NCBI GenBank assembly: GCA_023433345.1
Contig: JAEZDA010000097.1
Coordinates: 1-46,448 of the forward strand
Length of the DNA stretch: 46,448 bases
Origin: Bacteroidota bacterium
GTDB lineage: Bacteria; Bacteroidota; Bacteroidia; Chitinophagales; Chitinophagaceae
Direction of reading: 5' to 3'
Shown here: piece after piece, positions 26,901-35,029 of the stretch
Layout: each line of letters begins with the position of its first letter
Position numbering within the stretch: the first letter of the stretch is position 1
Position numbers and translations under genes: made by a program
The notes under the pieces: generated by a model
Database searches by the model: none
What the model saw: the letters and a program-made list of their open reading frames with translations, nothing else
Told to the model about the DNA's origin: nothing

Positions 26901-26908
26901 TACCTTTG
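26901..26908 (+). promoter_or_regulatory. Probable -7 box (TACCTTTG) of ribF
   Basis: Exact TAnnTTTG on the plus strand, 9 bases before the ribF ATG at 26918. The nearest TTG upstream (26872-26874) is 26 bases away, slightly too far. Implies a very short leader and no FMN riboswitch before ribF. Confidence 0.45.
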
Positions 26909-26917
26909 CGGCACTGC

Positions 26918-27844
26918 ATGATCGTTCATAAAAATCCTGAAGAATTTCCCCGGTTAAGCAATGTGGTGCTCACCATCGGCGTTTTTGACGGTGTTCATCT
27001 CGGTCACCAGCAAGTGCTTCGACAATTGTTAGCCGAAGCCGAAAAGGTGAAGGGCACAGCGGTTCTCGTTACATTCGATCCGCACCCGCGAAAAGTGTTG
27101 AATCACTCTTCTACTCCGCCGCTGTTTGTACTAAATACTTTGGAGGAAAAGTTACAACTACTCGCCAACCAAAACATTCCGCATACAGTTGTAGTTCCTT
27201 TTACAACCGATTTTGCCTCAATGTCTGCAGAAGAATATGTGCGCGACTTCTTAGTGGAGAAGTTCCATCCGCATACTATTATTCTTGGCTATGATCATAA
27301 GTTTGGCAGAGACCGGCGCGGAGATTACCATTTGCTGGATACCGAAGCAGGAAAATATGGCTTTAATGCGAAAGAAATTCCTGAGCGAGTGATAAGAAAT
27401 ATAACGGTCAGCAGCACCCGGATAAGAGAAGCATTGCTTATCGGCGATGTGGAATCTGCAAATGAATTTTTAGGGTATCCCTATCCGTTAGCCGGAAAGG
27501 TAGTACATGGAAATAAGCGCGGGCGAACCATTGGCTTTCCTACAGCGAACCTCCAAATTGGCGATGCAGACAAACTTATTCCTGCAAACGGTGTTTATGC
27601 GGTGCGCGTATTGCATCACGGACGGAAACTGCAGGGCATGATGAACATAGGCTTCAGGCCAACTGTCGATGGAACTGAACGGACAGTTGAAGTGAATATT
27701 CTTGATTTTGACGAAGATATTTACGATGAAATTCTATCAATTCAATTTTTGAAAAGGCTTCGGTCGGAGACAAAATTCGATGGACTTGATGCACTGAAAG
27801 CGCAGCTTCAGGCGGACAGGGAGATGGCGAGAGCGGTAGTGTGA
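26918..27844 (+). CDS. ribF: Bifunctional riboflavin kinase / FAD synthetase
   Basis: Makes FMN from riboflavin and FAD from FMN. Start chosen at the ATG 26918 (308 aa); a TTG at 26906 overlaps the promoter box and is unlikely. The N-terminal FAD synthetase domain has the nucleotidyltransferase motif HLGH (residues 27-30, in 'GVFDGVHLGHQQV') and 'TVSSTRIREAL'; the C-terminal flavokinase domain has 'GKVVHGNKRGRTIGFPTANL' and 'GMMNIGFRPTVDGTERTVEV', the kinase ATP/flavin loops. FAD made here is the covalent cofactor of SdhA (established chemistry). Followed by an ATTAAAA heptamer array, with no obvious terminator. Confidence 0.95.
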   Translation: MIVHKNPEEFPRLSNVVLTIGVFDGVHLGHQQVLRQLLAEAEKVKGTAVLVTFDPHPRKVLNHSSTPPLFVLNTLEEKLQLLANQNIPHTVVVPFTTDFASMSAEEYVRDFLVEKFHPHTIILGYDHKFGRDRRGDYHLLDTEAGKYGFNAKEIPERVIRNITVSSTRIREALLIGDVESANEFLGYPYPLAGKVVHGNKRGRTIGFPTANLQIGDADKLIPANGVYAVRVLHHGRKLQGMMNIGFRPTVDGTERTVEVNILDFDEDIYDEILSIQFLKRLRSETKFDGLDALKAQLQADREMARAVV

Positions 27845-27866
27845 TTAGGGGTGGAAACTTTAGAGA

Positions 27867-27908
27867 ATTAAAAATTAAAAATTAAAAATTAAAAATTGAA
27901 AATTAAAT
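27867..27908 (+). repeat. Heptamer tandem array, unit ATTAAAA
   Basis: Six units in seven-base register; four perfect, then ATTGAAA and ATTAAAT. It starts 22 bases after the ribF stop. AT-rich member of the heptamer set in this window. Confidence 0.8.
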
Positions 27909-27994
27909 TGGTGGGCGAAAGAATCGGGGGTTTAATATTCCAGTAGGCAGATATCATGGAAGGCGACCGAATATCGTAAAGCGTACATCATACA

Positions 27995-28996
27995 TTAATT
28001 CATAATCATCTTCGTAACCAATTCCTTCAGCAAAGCATTACCCGGAGTACCGAAATCACCTACACCAACGCCTTTCATATTGTACTGCTGCATTAACAGG
28101 ATAAGCCTTTCAACTCCTTCGAATCCGTAATTTTTCATTGTGTCTTTCCCCTGTTTTAAAGCAGATGAATTAAAGGAAAAAACAGGCCTCAGTGCTTCAT
28201 CTGATTTGCTGCTCATAGCCATGGCAACATAAACCTTGCTGAAATGTGAATACAATGCGGGTATAGCCATTTGTATCGGGACGAGCTTGGGATTGCTTTC
28301 GAAATAGTTTAGAATCCGCAATGCAGCGGCGAGATCCTTCCTGGTGATGGCCGCGAGGAGTTCGAAGACATTATACTCCTTGCTTATACCAATGTATTTT
28401 TCAATATCATCCTCGGTAACTGGCTTTCCGTCTTCAACGTTTACCCTTAATTTTTCTATTTCGTTCTCTATCCGCGAAAGGTCGTTGCCAATATGTTCCT
28501 CGATCATGCTAACGGCTTTCGGAGTGATCTGCATGTTGCGCTCTGCCGCGAAGTTCTTGATCCATTCCTGAATTTTATCTTCTTTTACTTTAGCGAAGGT
28601 CTCCATTTCGGCATTCGCAGCTACAGTTTTCGAAAGCTTTGTACGCTTATCAAGCGCCTTTATTTTATGACCGACTACAAAAATGGTGGTTTGGGAAGGT
28701 GCAGCGATATATGATTCAAGCTGTTCCAAATCCTTCATCTGCTGCGCTTCTTTCAGTATGACTACCTGCTTTTCTGCGAACATCGGATATCTCCGGGCGG
28801 CGTTTATTATTTGCGACCATTCAGCGTCCTTTCCATAAAAGACAGAAAGGTTGAAGGAAGCTTCACTCTCGGGGAGAATATGATGTTCAGCATAGTCAAT
28901 TAGCTTATCGATAAAGTATTCCTCCTCTCCCTGGAACCAATACACGGGTTTAAACTGCTTCTTTTTCCAGGCGGCAATTATCTTTTCCACGCTCAT
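27995..28996 (-). CDS. holA: DNA polymerase III subunit delta
   Basis: Clamp-loader delta subunit that opens the sliding clamp. The 333-aa length and layout fit: an N-terminal AAA+-like domain without Walker A ('YWFQGEEEYFIDKLIDYAEH' at residues 19-38, 'ARRYPMFAEKQVVILKEAQQM'), a middle helical region ('IGNDLSRIENEIEKL', the conserved delta motif), and a C-terminal collar domain ('FELLAAITRKDLAAALRILNYFE'). It stands alone between intergenic spacers and diverges from the coiled-coil gene at 29258. Confidence 0.92.
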   Translation of the reverse strand: MSVEKIIAAWKKKQFKPVYWFQGEEEYFIDKLIDYAEHHILPESEASFNLSVFYGKDAEWSQIINAARRYPMFAEKQVVILKEAQQMKDLEQLESYIAAPSQTTIFVVGHKIKALDKRTKLSKTVAANAEMETFAKVKEDKIQEWIKNFAAERNMQITPKAVSMIEEHIGNDLSRIENEIEKLRVNVEDGKPVTEDDIEKYIGISKEYNVFELLAAITRKDLAAALRILNYFESNPKLVPIQMAIPALYSHFSKVYVAMAMSSKSDEALRPVFSFNSSALKQGKDTMKNYGFEGVERLILLMQQYNMKGVGVGDFGTPGNALLKELVTKMIMN

Positions 28997-29100
28997 ACTG
29001 CAAGATTATCGGTTTTTTTTGAATTACCTTCCGGCCTGAATGAAGCCTCTGCCACAACTGCCAAACAAATGCTAAAAGCCCTGGCTGGAGTAAGTTCCGG

Positions 29101-29115
29101 CCTGTTAATAACAGG
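29101..29115. promoter_or_regulatory. Perfect 15-base palindrome (operator-like)
   Basis: CCTGTTA-A-TAACAGG in the divergent 261-base spacer between holA and the coiled-coil gene at 29258. Size and position fit a dimeric repressor site, but no adjacent regulator gene supports it. The rest of this spacer holds no other feature I can name. Confidence 0.35.
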
Positions 29116-29257
29116 TGTGAATTAAATTGGCACAGTTTTGGAAAATAGCTGGTCGAAATTGTAATTTCAGAATCTGATATCCTTATTGAATACCAAAGCT
29201 TGCCTTATTTATATAAGCATTAGGTAAAAAAATTCAAAACAACGAAAAACTACAACT

Positions 29258-30265
29258 ATGGCATTTGAAAACTTTCCAGAAGCAGAAAAACCGCACACAG
29301 AGGTGCGAACAACAACCACCACTAACAGAAAGGCCAATACAATGCGCGGAATTTTAATGGGCGTTTTGGTTGCAGCCCTGCTTGGTACATGGGGTTATAT
29401 CATTTGGGATAAGAATAACACCAGTGAAACACTCTCTCAAAAAGACAATCTGATCACTTCAACTTCCACTCAAAGGGATGAACTACAAAAGGAATTAGCA
29501 GACGCAACAATGCGTTACGATATGCTTAAAACCTCTAACTCAAAAAAAGATAGCACCATCAGCGCAAAGGATAGAGAAATTGAAGAAAAGTCTCAGCGTA
29601 TCCAAAGCCTCCTGACAAAGTCTAATGCAACTCAGCAGGAACTGAGGGAAGCACGCTCTTTGATCGCTTCACTGAATGGTGATATAGAAGGCTACCGTGC
29701 ACAGATTGAGATGCTTGAAGGGCAAAAAATTCAATTAGCACAGGAAAAAGCTGTAGTAACTCAGGAACGCGACCGCGTTATCCAGGATTTTGACTCGGCA
29801 AAAGTTGTTATTAAGCAAAGAGAAGATGTAATTGACATCGGATCTACGCTTCACGCTTCTAATTTCAACATCGTTGGGATAAAGGAAAAAGGCAGCGGTA
29901 AAGAAAAAGTAACGGACAAAGCGAAAAAAGTTGATAAACTTCGTGTATCATTTGATCTCGATGAAAATATGATCACAACTTCCGGTAATAAGGAAATTTA
30001 TGTTGTGATAACTGACCCTAGCGGTCAAACCGTTGCAGTTGAATCTTTAGGTTCAGGTAAATTCAACACGCGTGAAGGCGAAGAAAAAACATTCACTCAG
30101 AAGCTTGATGTGAATTATGTGCAGAATACGCGTCAAACTGTAACCTTCGATTGGAAGCAGGACCAGGATTTCTCTACCGGTAATTATAAAATTGAAGTTT
30201 ATAATAACGGATTTAAGGTTGGCGAAGGCTATCGTCCTCTTAAAAAGGGGGGCCTTTTTAGCTAA
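29258..30265 (+). CDS. Membrane-anchored coiled-coil protein of unknown function
   Basis: 335 aa. Residues 1-28 are polar with a Thr-rich stretch, 29-47 form one transmembrane helix ('RGILMGVLVAALLGTWGYII'), residues about 52-190 are a long Lys/Glu/Gln-rich coiled coil, and the C-terminal ~130 residues are a beta-rich domain ('LRVSFDLDENMITTSGNKEIYVVITDPSGQ', 'QTVTFDWKQDQDFSTGNYKIEVYNNGFKVGE'). The topology suggests a cytosolic tail, a periplasmic rod and a distal beta-sandwich. I recognise no named family or catalytic motif. Single-gene unit with a strong terminator right after. Confidence 0.75.
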   Translation: MAFENFPEAEKPHTEVRTTTTTNRKANTMRGILMGVLVAALLGTWGYIIWDKNNTSETLSQKDNLITSTSTQRDELQKELADATMRYDMLKTSNSKKDSTISAKDREIEEKSQRIQSLLTKSNATQQELREARSLIASLNGDIEGYRAQIEMLEGQKIQLAQEKAVVTQERDRVIQDFDSAKVVIKQREDVIDIGSTLHASNFNIVGIKEKGSGKEKVTDKAKKVDKLRVSFDLDENMITTSGNKEIYVVITDPSGQTVAVESLGSGKFNTREGEEKTFTQKLDVNYVQNTRQTVTFDWKQDQDFSTGNYKIEVYNNGFKVGEGYRPLKKGGLFS

Positions 30266-30284
30266 ATAATTTATGTTTTTTGCT

Positions 30285-30324
30285 AAAGAATGCGGCATCA
30301 CATAAGGTGTCGCATTCTTTTTTT
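30285..30324 (+). terminator. Intrinsic terminator after the coiled-coil gene
   Basis: Ten-bp stem AAAGAATGCG / CGCATTCTTT (30285-30294, 30311-30320) with an inner CAC/GTG pairing, and a T-run to 30324. It follows the stop of the 335-aa gene by 19 bases. Confidence 0.85.
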
Positions 30325-30368
30325 GGGATTGAACGGGGCCAATTTTTTCAACCAGCCAGAGCCCGTTT

Positions 30369-33300
30369 TTAAAAGATCGCCCGCAAAGCTGCACGGCCAG
30401 TGTGAATTATCCTTGTGTCACCGGGCTTCCTCCCTTCATATTGCGCGCTTACTTCAATATTGCCTGCAATTCTTCTCGTGATGTCTGCACTCCAGAGATA
30501 ATTACTTCCCGGGAGAAGTCCATCAAGTAATAAATAACCCACGGTAGTATTTGCAGCGCCCGGGTAAGCGGAAAAATCTATTTTAGAATAAGTGAACTTT
30601 GCAGAGATCGTACTGTTTGAAGCTACATTATAGCGGAGGTCTGCGTTAAGCGCATGGTGAACGGAACGCTCTAAGGAATCCTGCCGGTTACGTTTCTGCG
30701 TATAGGCGTAACCGAAAATCGCGCGAAGGCTGTTACGGTACAAATATGTAAGCGAAGGTTCGATGGAAAATATGTTGATATTGTAATTACGGTTATTGAA
30801 TTTCACACCATTGGTTTGAAGGCTGTTCTCGCCGGTTCGGGCAGCCAGTTGCATCGACAGGCTTCGTGAAAAAGAGTATCTTCCTTTTGCCGAAAGATTG
30901 CCGGTGGCGCGGTTTTCAAGCCCGTAGGCAAGCAGAGATTTAGAAGTTGATCTCGTATGGGTTGCTTCAAGCCCCCATTTTGTATTGGTTCGATTGTAAA
31001 ATAGCGTGTTGGAAAAATAGAGGTGCAGGCTTATAATGTTTGTGTCCAGCGTCTCATTTGAAAACGGGTTAAATAAAAAGTCTTTTTGCGATATTTTCTT
31101 CTTATTAATTTGCAGCGCTGATGAGGTACTTGTTCGTTTGATGAAGCGGTTAATGCCTTTGTTAGGATGTCGCAAAAGCAGTTTTGGATCGAAACCGATA
31201 TTATAATTGAATTGAAGATAATTGGCTCTTACGTATGAACTCCCGGGCGTAAAAATGCGTATGAATTTCTTTTGATCCTGGAAGATGGCCGTTTCAAATT
31301 CATTGAGCTCTGCAATACCGTTACTGTTATAATCTATCCAGGTATATTCACCCTGACCTGCAGGAACTTCAAGATAGGTGAACTCCCTCCTTTGTTCCTG
31401 CCCTGATCCTATCTCATAAAGCATGCTTCCCGTAAGAGATCCCTTTAACGCATTCGCATTATATTCCGTTCGGCCGAGAAGGCTGTTCTCAGGCAACTGC
31501 AGCCGGCTTAAACCCGGATCCTTTATAATCAGATTTCGATAGGTGACATTTATTTTTACCTGCTGGTTAGGGTTGCGGAGGAATTCCGCAGATGCATTGT
31601 AATTGTTACTGAAATCCGATTTCTGAAACTTGTTTCCGAACGGGAGCCAGTCCTCTCTTCGAATGTAAGAGAGGCCCCATTTATTTGGCTTTGATTGGTC
31701 GCTCTTTAAAAATGTTTCATAAACGTGAAAGGAAAAACTGAGTGGTGAAAGTGTATCAGGTATTTTTTCGGATATCTTGTTGAACTCTCCGGAATATTTT
31801 ATCCCTGCCTGCATGTTTTTTACACGAGGCAAATCGCGGCTCAAAAATAAAAGTGGTCTTATGAAACTTCCATTTTGAGAGCTTGCATCAAATGCGAGGA
31901 AGTTCATGGATGCCTGGTAGGTCCACATTCCTTTTTTTCCATTGGCAGTAAGAACTTGTTTCAACCCGTTGTAATCATCGCTGCGATTGTAAACCGTGGC
32001 ATCATACCTGATGAAGTTGCTTTTGGATGCCAGTTTTCCTGAGACGGTGGTGATGTTCTCATCGGCGGGAGGCGCATTAAAGGGAAGGCTCCAATCTCGC
32101 AGGAACTCGATCTGCCGAAGCCTTTCCAAGGGTTTAAATTTTTCCGAAACATATTCATGACCGGCGGACCAATCAAGCTGGCGGATCTTATTAAATATCC
32201 TGATGTTTCTGCCGGTTCCATTCAGGCTGAATTTTCCCGCGAATCCGTTTGTGAACGTCTTGTCGCGGGAAGAGAAGAGATTCAAGTCGTAATGACTCAT
32301 CGCCACTTCACTTGAAAGACTTAGCTTTTTTCGCACGAGATAATCTGCACCCACTGAAAATATCTGCAGTTTCTTCGGGGTTACAAGTAGCGTTACAGGT
32401 TCCCACTCTCCCACGGGATTGTTATTAGCATCCGGTGAGATCCATTCGAAAGCCTGACCGTTCACAGCATTGCGAAGCGGAATATAATTTCCTTTTCCCG
32501 GGCCGAGATAGGTGAAGGTGACGGCATAGAGCGTGTCCGCAGGGTTTGTAGACAGTACATACACAGAGTCGTGAACATTACTATTATAAATGGTATCGAT
32601 CTTTTTGTACAGAAGCCTTCCTGTTGTGAAAGTGTCTCGCACAGCATTGTCATAAAAAGCAAGATGAATACTGTCTCCAATTTCGGAGAGGAACTGTTTT
32701 TGTTTGTCGTTGAGGTCCTGATCTATGGTGGCATTACGGGAATCGGAATTTGAATACACCGCGGTATTCACCCGAAGACGATTTGAGAAATTCATCTCGT
32801 TGGTAACAAAGAGTTGGGTATTTAAATAGTTCCGGTCAGAATATTCGAATTCAGCCTGAATCCTTTTGTCTTTGGTGATCATTCGGTTAGGCGTAAACGT
32901 TATTTCAGCAGTATTATAATTGATCACATAATCCTGGTCCTCTCCTCTTTGCAATAATTCACCATCAATAAAAATGCGTTCGGTGCCTGCAAGGATAACA
33001 AAATACAATTCATTGTTTGCTCCCTGCAGCCGGTAAGGCCCCTGGTTTCCTTCAATTGGAATGAGGATGTGACGTGTGAACTTTCCTTTTGCAATTGCTC
33101 CACTTCCAAAAAAGGTGTTTTCAAAATTTTTAGTGATTTGGTTTCGTGTTTCAAAGGAAGCGCCTTGCAATCTTTTATAAAAGTTTATGAAGTAGTTGCG
33201 GCTTTCGCGAATATCTATATCTCCGAAACTTGCCTGCCAGTTTTTCTTCTTTATTCCCAGAAATATCCTGTCGAAGTCACGTAGATCCTGGGTGTTTCCG

Positions 33301-33854
33301 TCTGGTTGTATGGGGATATTATTGTCTGATATCGCCGCGGTAAGTTCCATGCTGTCACCGATAAAGCCCCGAAGTTGGAGATTCATCGAAGAGTTTAGAA
33401 CCGCGTCCTGATTATTTCCAAAAGAGATCGCCCTGCCAAAACTTCCTGAAGATTCAATTTGTCCGAAATCAATTAGCGCATTGGATGATGCTGATGACGA
33501 TCTGACCTTTATTGGTTTTTCAGCTAAGAAATTATAGCGCACACTATCATAATTATACCTGTAAATTTTCTTATTAAGCCTCGCAGGAAAAACACGGTAG
33601 GTGACGTAAACACTATCGGATGCGGGTTTCACAAGCCAGGTTATTCTTGCTTCGATCTCATTCAACTGATAATTTCCAGAGGTTCCCTCTATTTCAAAAG
33701 TATTCGGGGCAATGCTGAAGGAATCAATCACATAGGATGAGTCGGTGACGGGAATCCACTTCTTACGCAAATTGGAAAGGTTTTTTTGTGCCACCGCAGA
33801 TTGCAGTAACATCAAACTAAGCAGAAAAGTCAGGTATTTTTTTCCCGGGCGCAC
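30369..33854 (-). CDS. Large predicted outer-membrane beta-barrel protein
   Basis: 1161 aa with a signal peptide (about 1-22, ending Ala-Val-Ala-Gln). The N-terminal ~400 residues contain short beta blocks; a region near 270-340 ('QGPYRLQGANNELYFVILAG', 'ERIFIDGELLQRGEDQDYVI', 'AEITFTPNRMITKDKRIQAE') recalls repeat-like domains found in SprA-type and related Bacteroidota surface proteins. From about 480 to the end the sequence alternates polar and aromatic residues in the way of transmembrane strands, with a final strand ending in Phe ('RIIHTGRAALRAIF'), typical of an outer-membrane barrel recognised by BamA. It is shorter than SprA (over 2000 aa), so it is not SprA itself. Function unknown; no TonB box or plug domain seen. 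Confidence 0.7.
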   Translation of the reverse strand: MRPGKKYLTFLLSLMLLQSAVAQKNLSNLRKKWIPVTDSSYVIDSFSIAPNTFEIEGTSGNYQLNEIEARITWLVKPASDSVYVTYRVFPARLNKKIYRYNYDSVRYNFLAEKPIKVRSSSASSNALIDFGQIESSGSFGRAISFGNNQDAVLNSSMNLQLRGFIGDSMELTAAISDNNIPIQPDGNTQDLRDFDRIFLGIKKKNWQASFGDIDIRESRNYFINFYKRLQGASFETRNQITKNFENTFFGSGAIAKGKFTRHILIPIEGNQGPYRLQGANNELYFVILAGTERIFIDGELLQRGEDQDYVINYNTAEITFTPNRMITKDKRIQAEFEYSDRNYLNTQLFVTNEMNFSNRLRVNTAVYSNSDSRNATIDQDLNDKQKQFLSEIGDSIHLAFYDNAVRDTFTTGRLLYKKIDTIYNSNVHDSVYVLSTNPADTLYAVTFTYLGPGKGNYIPLRNAVNGQAFEWISPDANNNPVGEWEPVTLLVTPKKLQIFSVGADYLVRKKLSLSSEVAMSHYDLNLFSSRDKTFTNGFAGKFSLNGTGRNIRIFNKIRQLDWSAGHEYVSEKFKPLERLRQIEFLRDWSLPFNAPPADENITTVSGKLASKSNFIRYDATVYNRSDDYNGLKQVLTANGKKGMWTYQASMNFLAFDASSQNGSFIRPLLFLSRDLPRVKNMQAGIKYSGEFNKISEKIPDTLSPLSFSFHVYETFLKSDQSKPNKWGLSYIRREDWLPFGNKFQKSDFSNNYNASAEFLRNPNQQVKINVTYRNLIIKDPGLSRLQLPENSLLGRTEYNANALKGSLTGSMLYEIGSGQEQRREFTYLEVPAGQGEYTWIDYNSNGIAELNEFETAIFQDQKKFIRIFTPGSSYVRANYLQFNYNIGFDPKLLLRHPNKGINRFIKRTSTSSALQINKKKISQKDFLFNPFSNETLDTNIISLHLYFSNTLFYNRTNTKWGLEATHTRSTSKSLLAYGLENRATGNLSAKGRYSFSRSLSMQLAARTGENSLQTNGVKFNNRNYNINIFSIEPSLTYLYRNSLRAIFGYAYTQKRNRQDSLERSVHHALNADLRYNVASNSTISAKFTYSKIDFSAYPGAANTTVGYLLLDGLLPGSNYLWSADITRRIAGNIEVSAQYEGRKPGDTRIIHTGRAALRAIF

Positions 33855-34212
33855 TCTTACATCAAAATTGCGGAAAATTTGCGGTATTGGGTTATGGTTG
33901 GGGGTTTTTGAGTTTTGGGTTTTGAGTTATGAGTTGTGAGAGAAGGCACATGGTTGATGGCGCATGCTGCAAGGTATAAGCTTTAAGGAGAAAGTGAAAA
34001 CCAGGAACCTGGAACTATTTTATATCCATTTAACTTTATCGATAGTCACGGATTCAGCAGGAAGATGCAGGAGTTACACGAAACAGTCACTAATTTTCAA
34101 TCGCCTGAAATCCTTTTTGAACCTGGGTTTCCCCGTTGGGGAACTTTGTGAGCTTTAGCCCAGGCGGAAGAATGATCATGAAGCGATCGTAAAATCTTCT
34201 TGCGGAATTTCA
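33855..34212. other. Gene-free spacer with heptamer DNA
   Basis: Between the barrel gene start and the sdhB end there are about 380 bases without a credible gene. It holds a GRGTTNT array at 33889-33937 and a TAGTTTG array at 34213-34240, plus a short ACCAGGA/ACCTGGA pair near 34006. I see no RNA gene and no clear terminator. The segment just after the first array (about 33940-33975) resembles the one after the array at 38610. Confidence 0.5.
33889..33937 (+). repeat. Heptamer tandem array, unit GRGTTNT
   Basis: Seven units in unbroken seven-base register: GGGTTAT, GGTTGGG, GGTTTTT, GAGTTTT, GGGTTTT, GAGTTAT, GAGTTGT. Lies upstream of the large barrel gene on the other strand. Confidence 0.85.
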
Positions 34213-34240
34213 GAAACTACAAACTACGAACTACAAACTA
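34213..34240 (-). repeat. Heptamer tandem array, unit TAGTTTG, on the sdhB stop
   Basis: Read on the minus strand: TAGTTTG, TAGTTCG, TAGTTTG, TAGTTTC. The first TAG is the stop codon of sdhB. Same relation as the array at the dnaG stop on the opposite strand. Confidence 0.9.
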
Positions 34241-35002
34241 CTCCTCTGTTGCCAATCCCGCTCCGAGGTATTCCCGGTTCAGGCGTGCTATGTTTGCCAC
34301 GGAGATCCCTTTTGGGCATTCCGCTTCGCATGCATAGGTGTTTGTACAATTACCAAAACCTTCCTTGTCCATTTGTGCAACCATATTGAGTACGCGTGAT
34401 TCACGTTCGGGTTGGCCCTGCGGAAGTTGTGCAAGTTGCGATACCTTCGCCCCCACATACAACATCGCACTTCCGTTTTTGCATGCAGCAACACATGCTC
34501 CGCAACCTATGCAGGCCGCAGACAGAAATGCATCATCGGCTTTTTTCTTGTCTATAGGAATCGCATTGGCATCAACCGCATTTCCGGTGTTTACTGAAAT
34601 ATATCCTCCGGCCTGGATGATGCGATCAAATGCGGTGCGATCTACCACGAGATCCTTTATCACCGGGAAAGCCTTGCTGCGCCACGGTTCCACCACCACA
34701 GTATCACCATCTTTAAAGGCGCGCATATGAAGCTGACAAGTGGTGTTTTGCTGCCACGGCCCATGAGGCTGGCCATCTATATACATACTGCAAGCGCCAC
34801 ATATTCCCTCGCGACAATCATGATCAAAAGCAACAGGTTCCTTGCCTTCAGTTACAAGCTGCTCATTAAGTACATCGAACATTTCAAGGAAACTCATTTC
34901 CGAAGAAATATTGTTCACTTTAAAGGTTTCAAAATTTCCTTTGGTCTGGGCGTTTTTTTGTCTCCAAACTTTCAGGGTGAGATTCATATTGTAGTGTTCC
35001 AT
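34238..35002 (-). CDS. sdhB: Succinate dehydrogenase / fumarate reductase iron-sulfur subunit
   Basis: Electron wire from FAD in SdhA to the heme/quinone subunit. In the 254-aa frame the plant-type 2Fe-2S ligands are C63, C68, C71 and C89 ('DCREGICGAC'); the 4Fe-4S and 3Fe-4S clusters use C164, C167, C170, C174 and C219, C225, C229 ('CIGCGACVAAC', 'CTNTYACEAECPKG'). An internal ATG at 34987 (249 aa) is an alternative start. Last gene of sdhCAB, 27 bases after sdhA. The stop codon is part of a heptamer array. Confidence 0.96.
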   Translation of the reverse strand: MEHYNMNLTLKVWRQKNAQTKGNFETFKVNNISSEMSFLEMFDVLNEQLVTEGKEPVAFDHDCREGICGACSMYIDGQPHGPWQQNTTCQLHMRAFKDGDTVVVEPWRSKAFPVIKDLVVDRTAFDRIIQAGGYISVNTGNAVDANAIPIDKKKADDAFLSAACIGCGACVAACKNGSAMLYVGAKVSQLAQLPQGQPERESRVLNMVAQMDKEGFGNCTNTYACEAECPKGISVANIARLNREYLGAGLATEE

Positions 35003-35029
35003 AAAAAGCGTTTATGGTTTAACGTGGTT

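Noticed and set aside
29128..29141. Sigma-54-like site (TTGGCACAGTTTTGG)
   Set aside because: The GG-to-GG distance is one base short and the -12 GC is GG; no sigma-54 activator gene is near.
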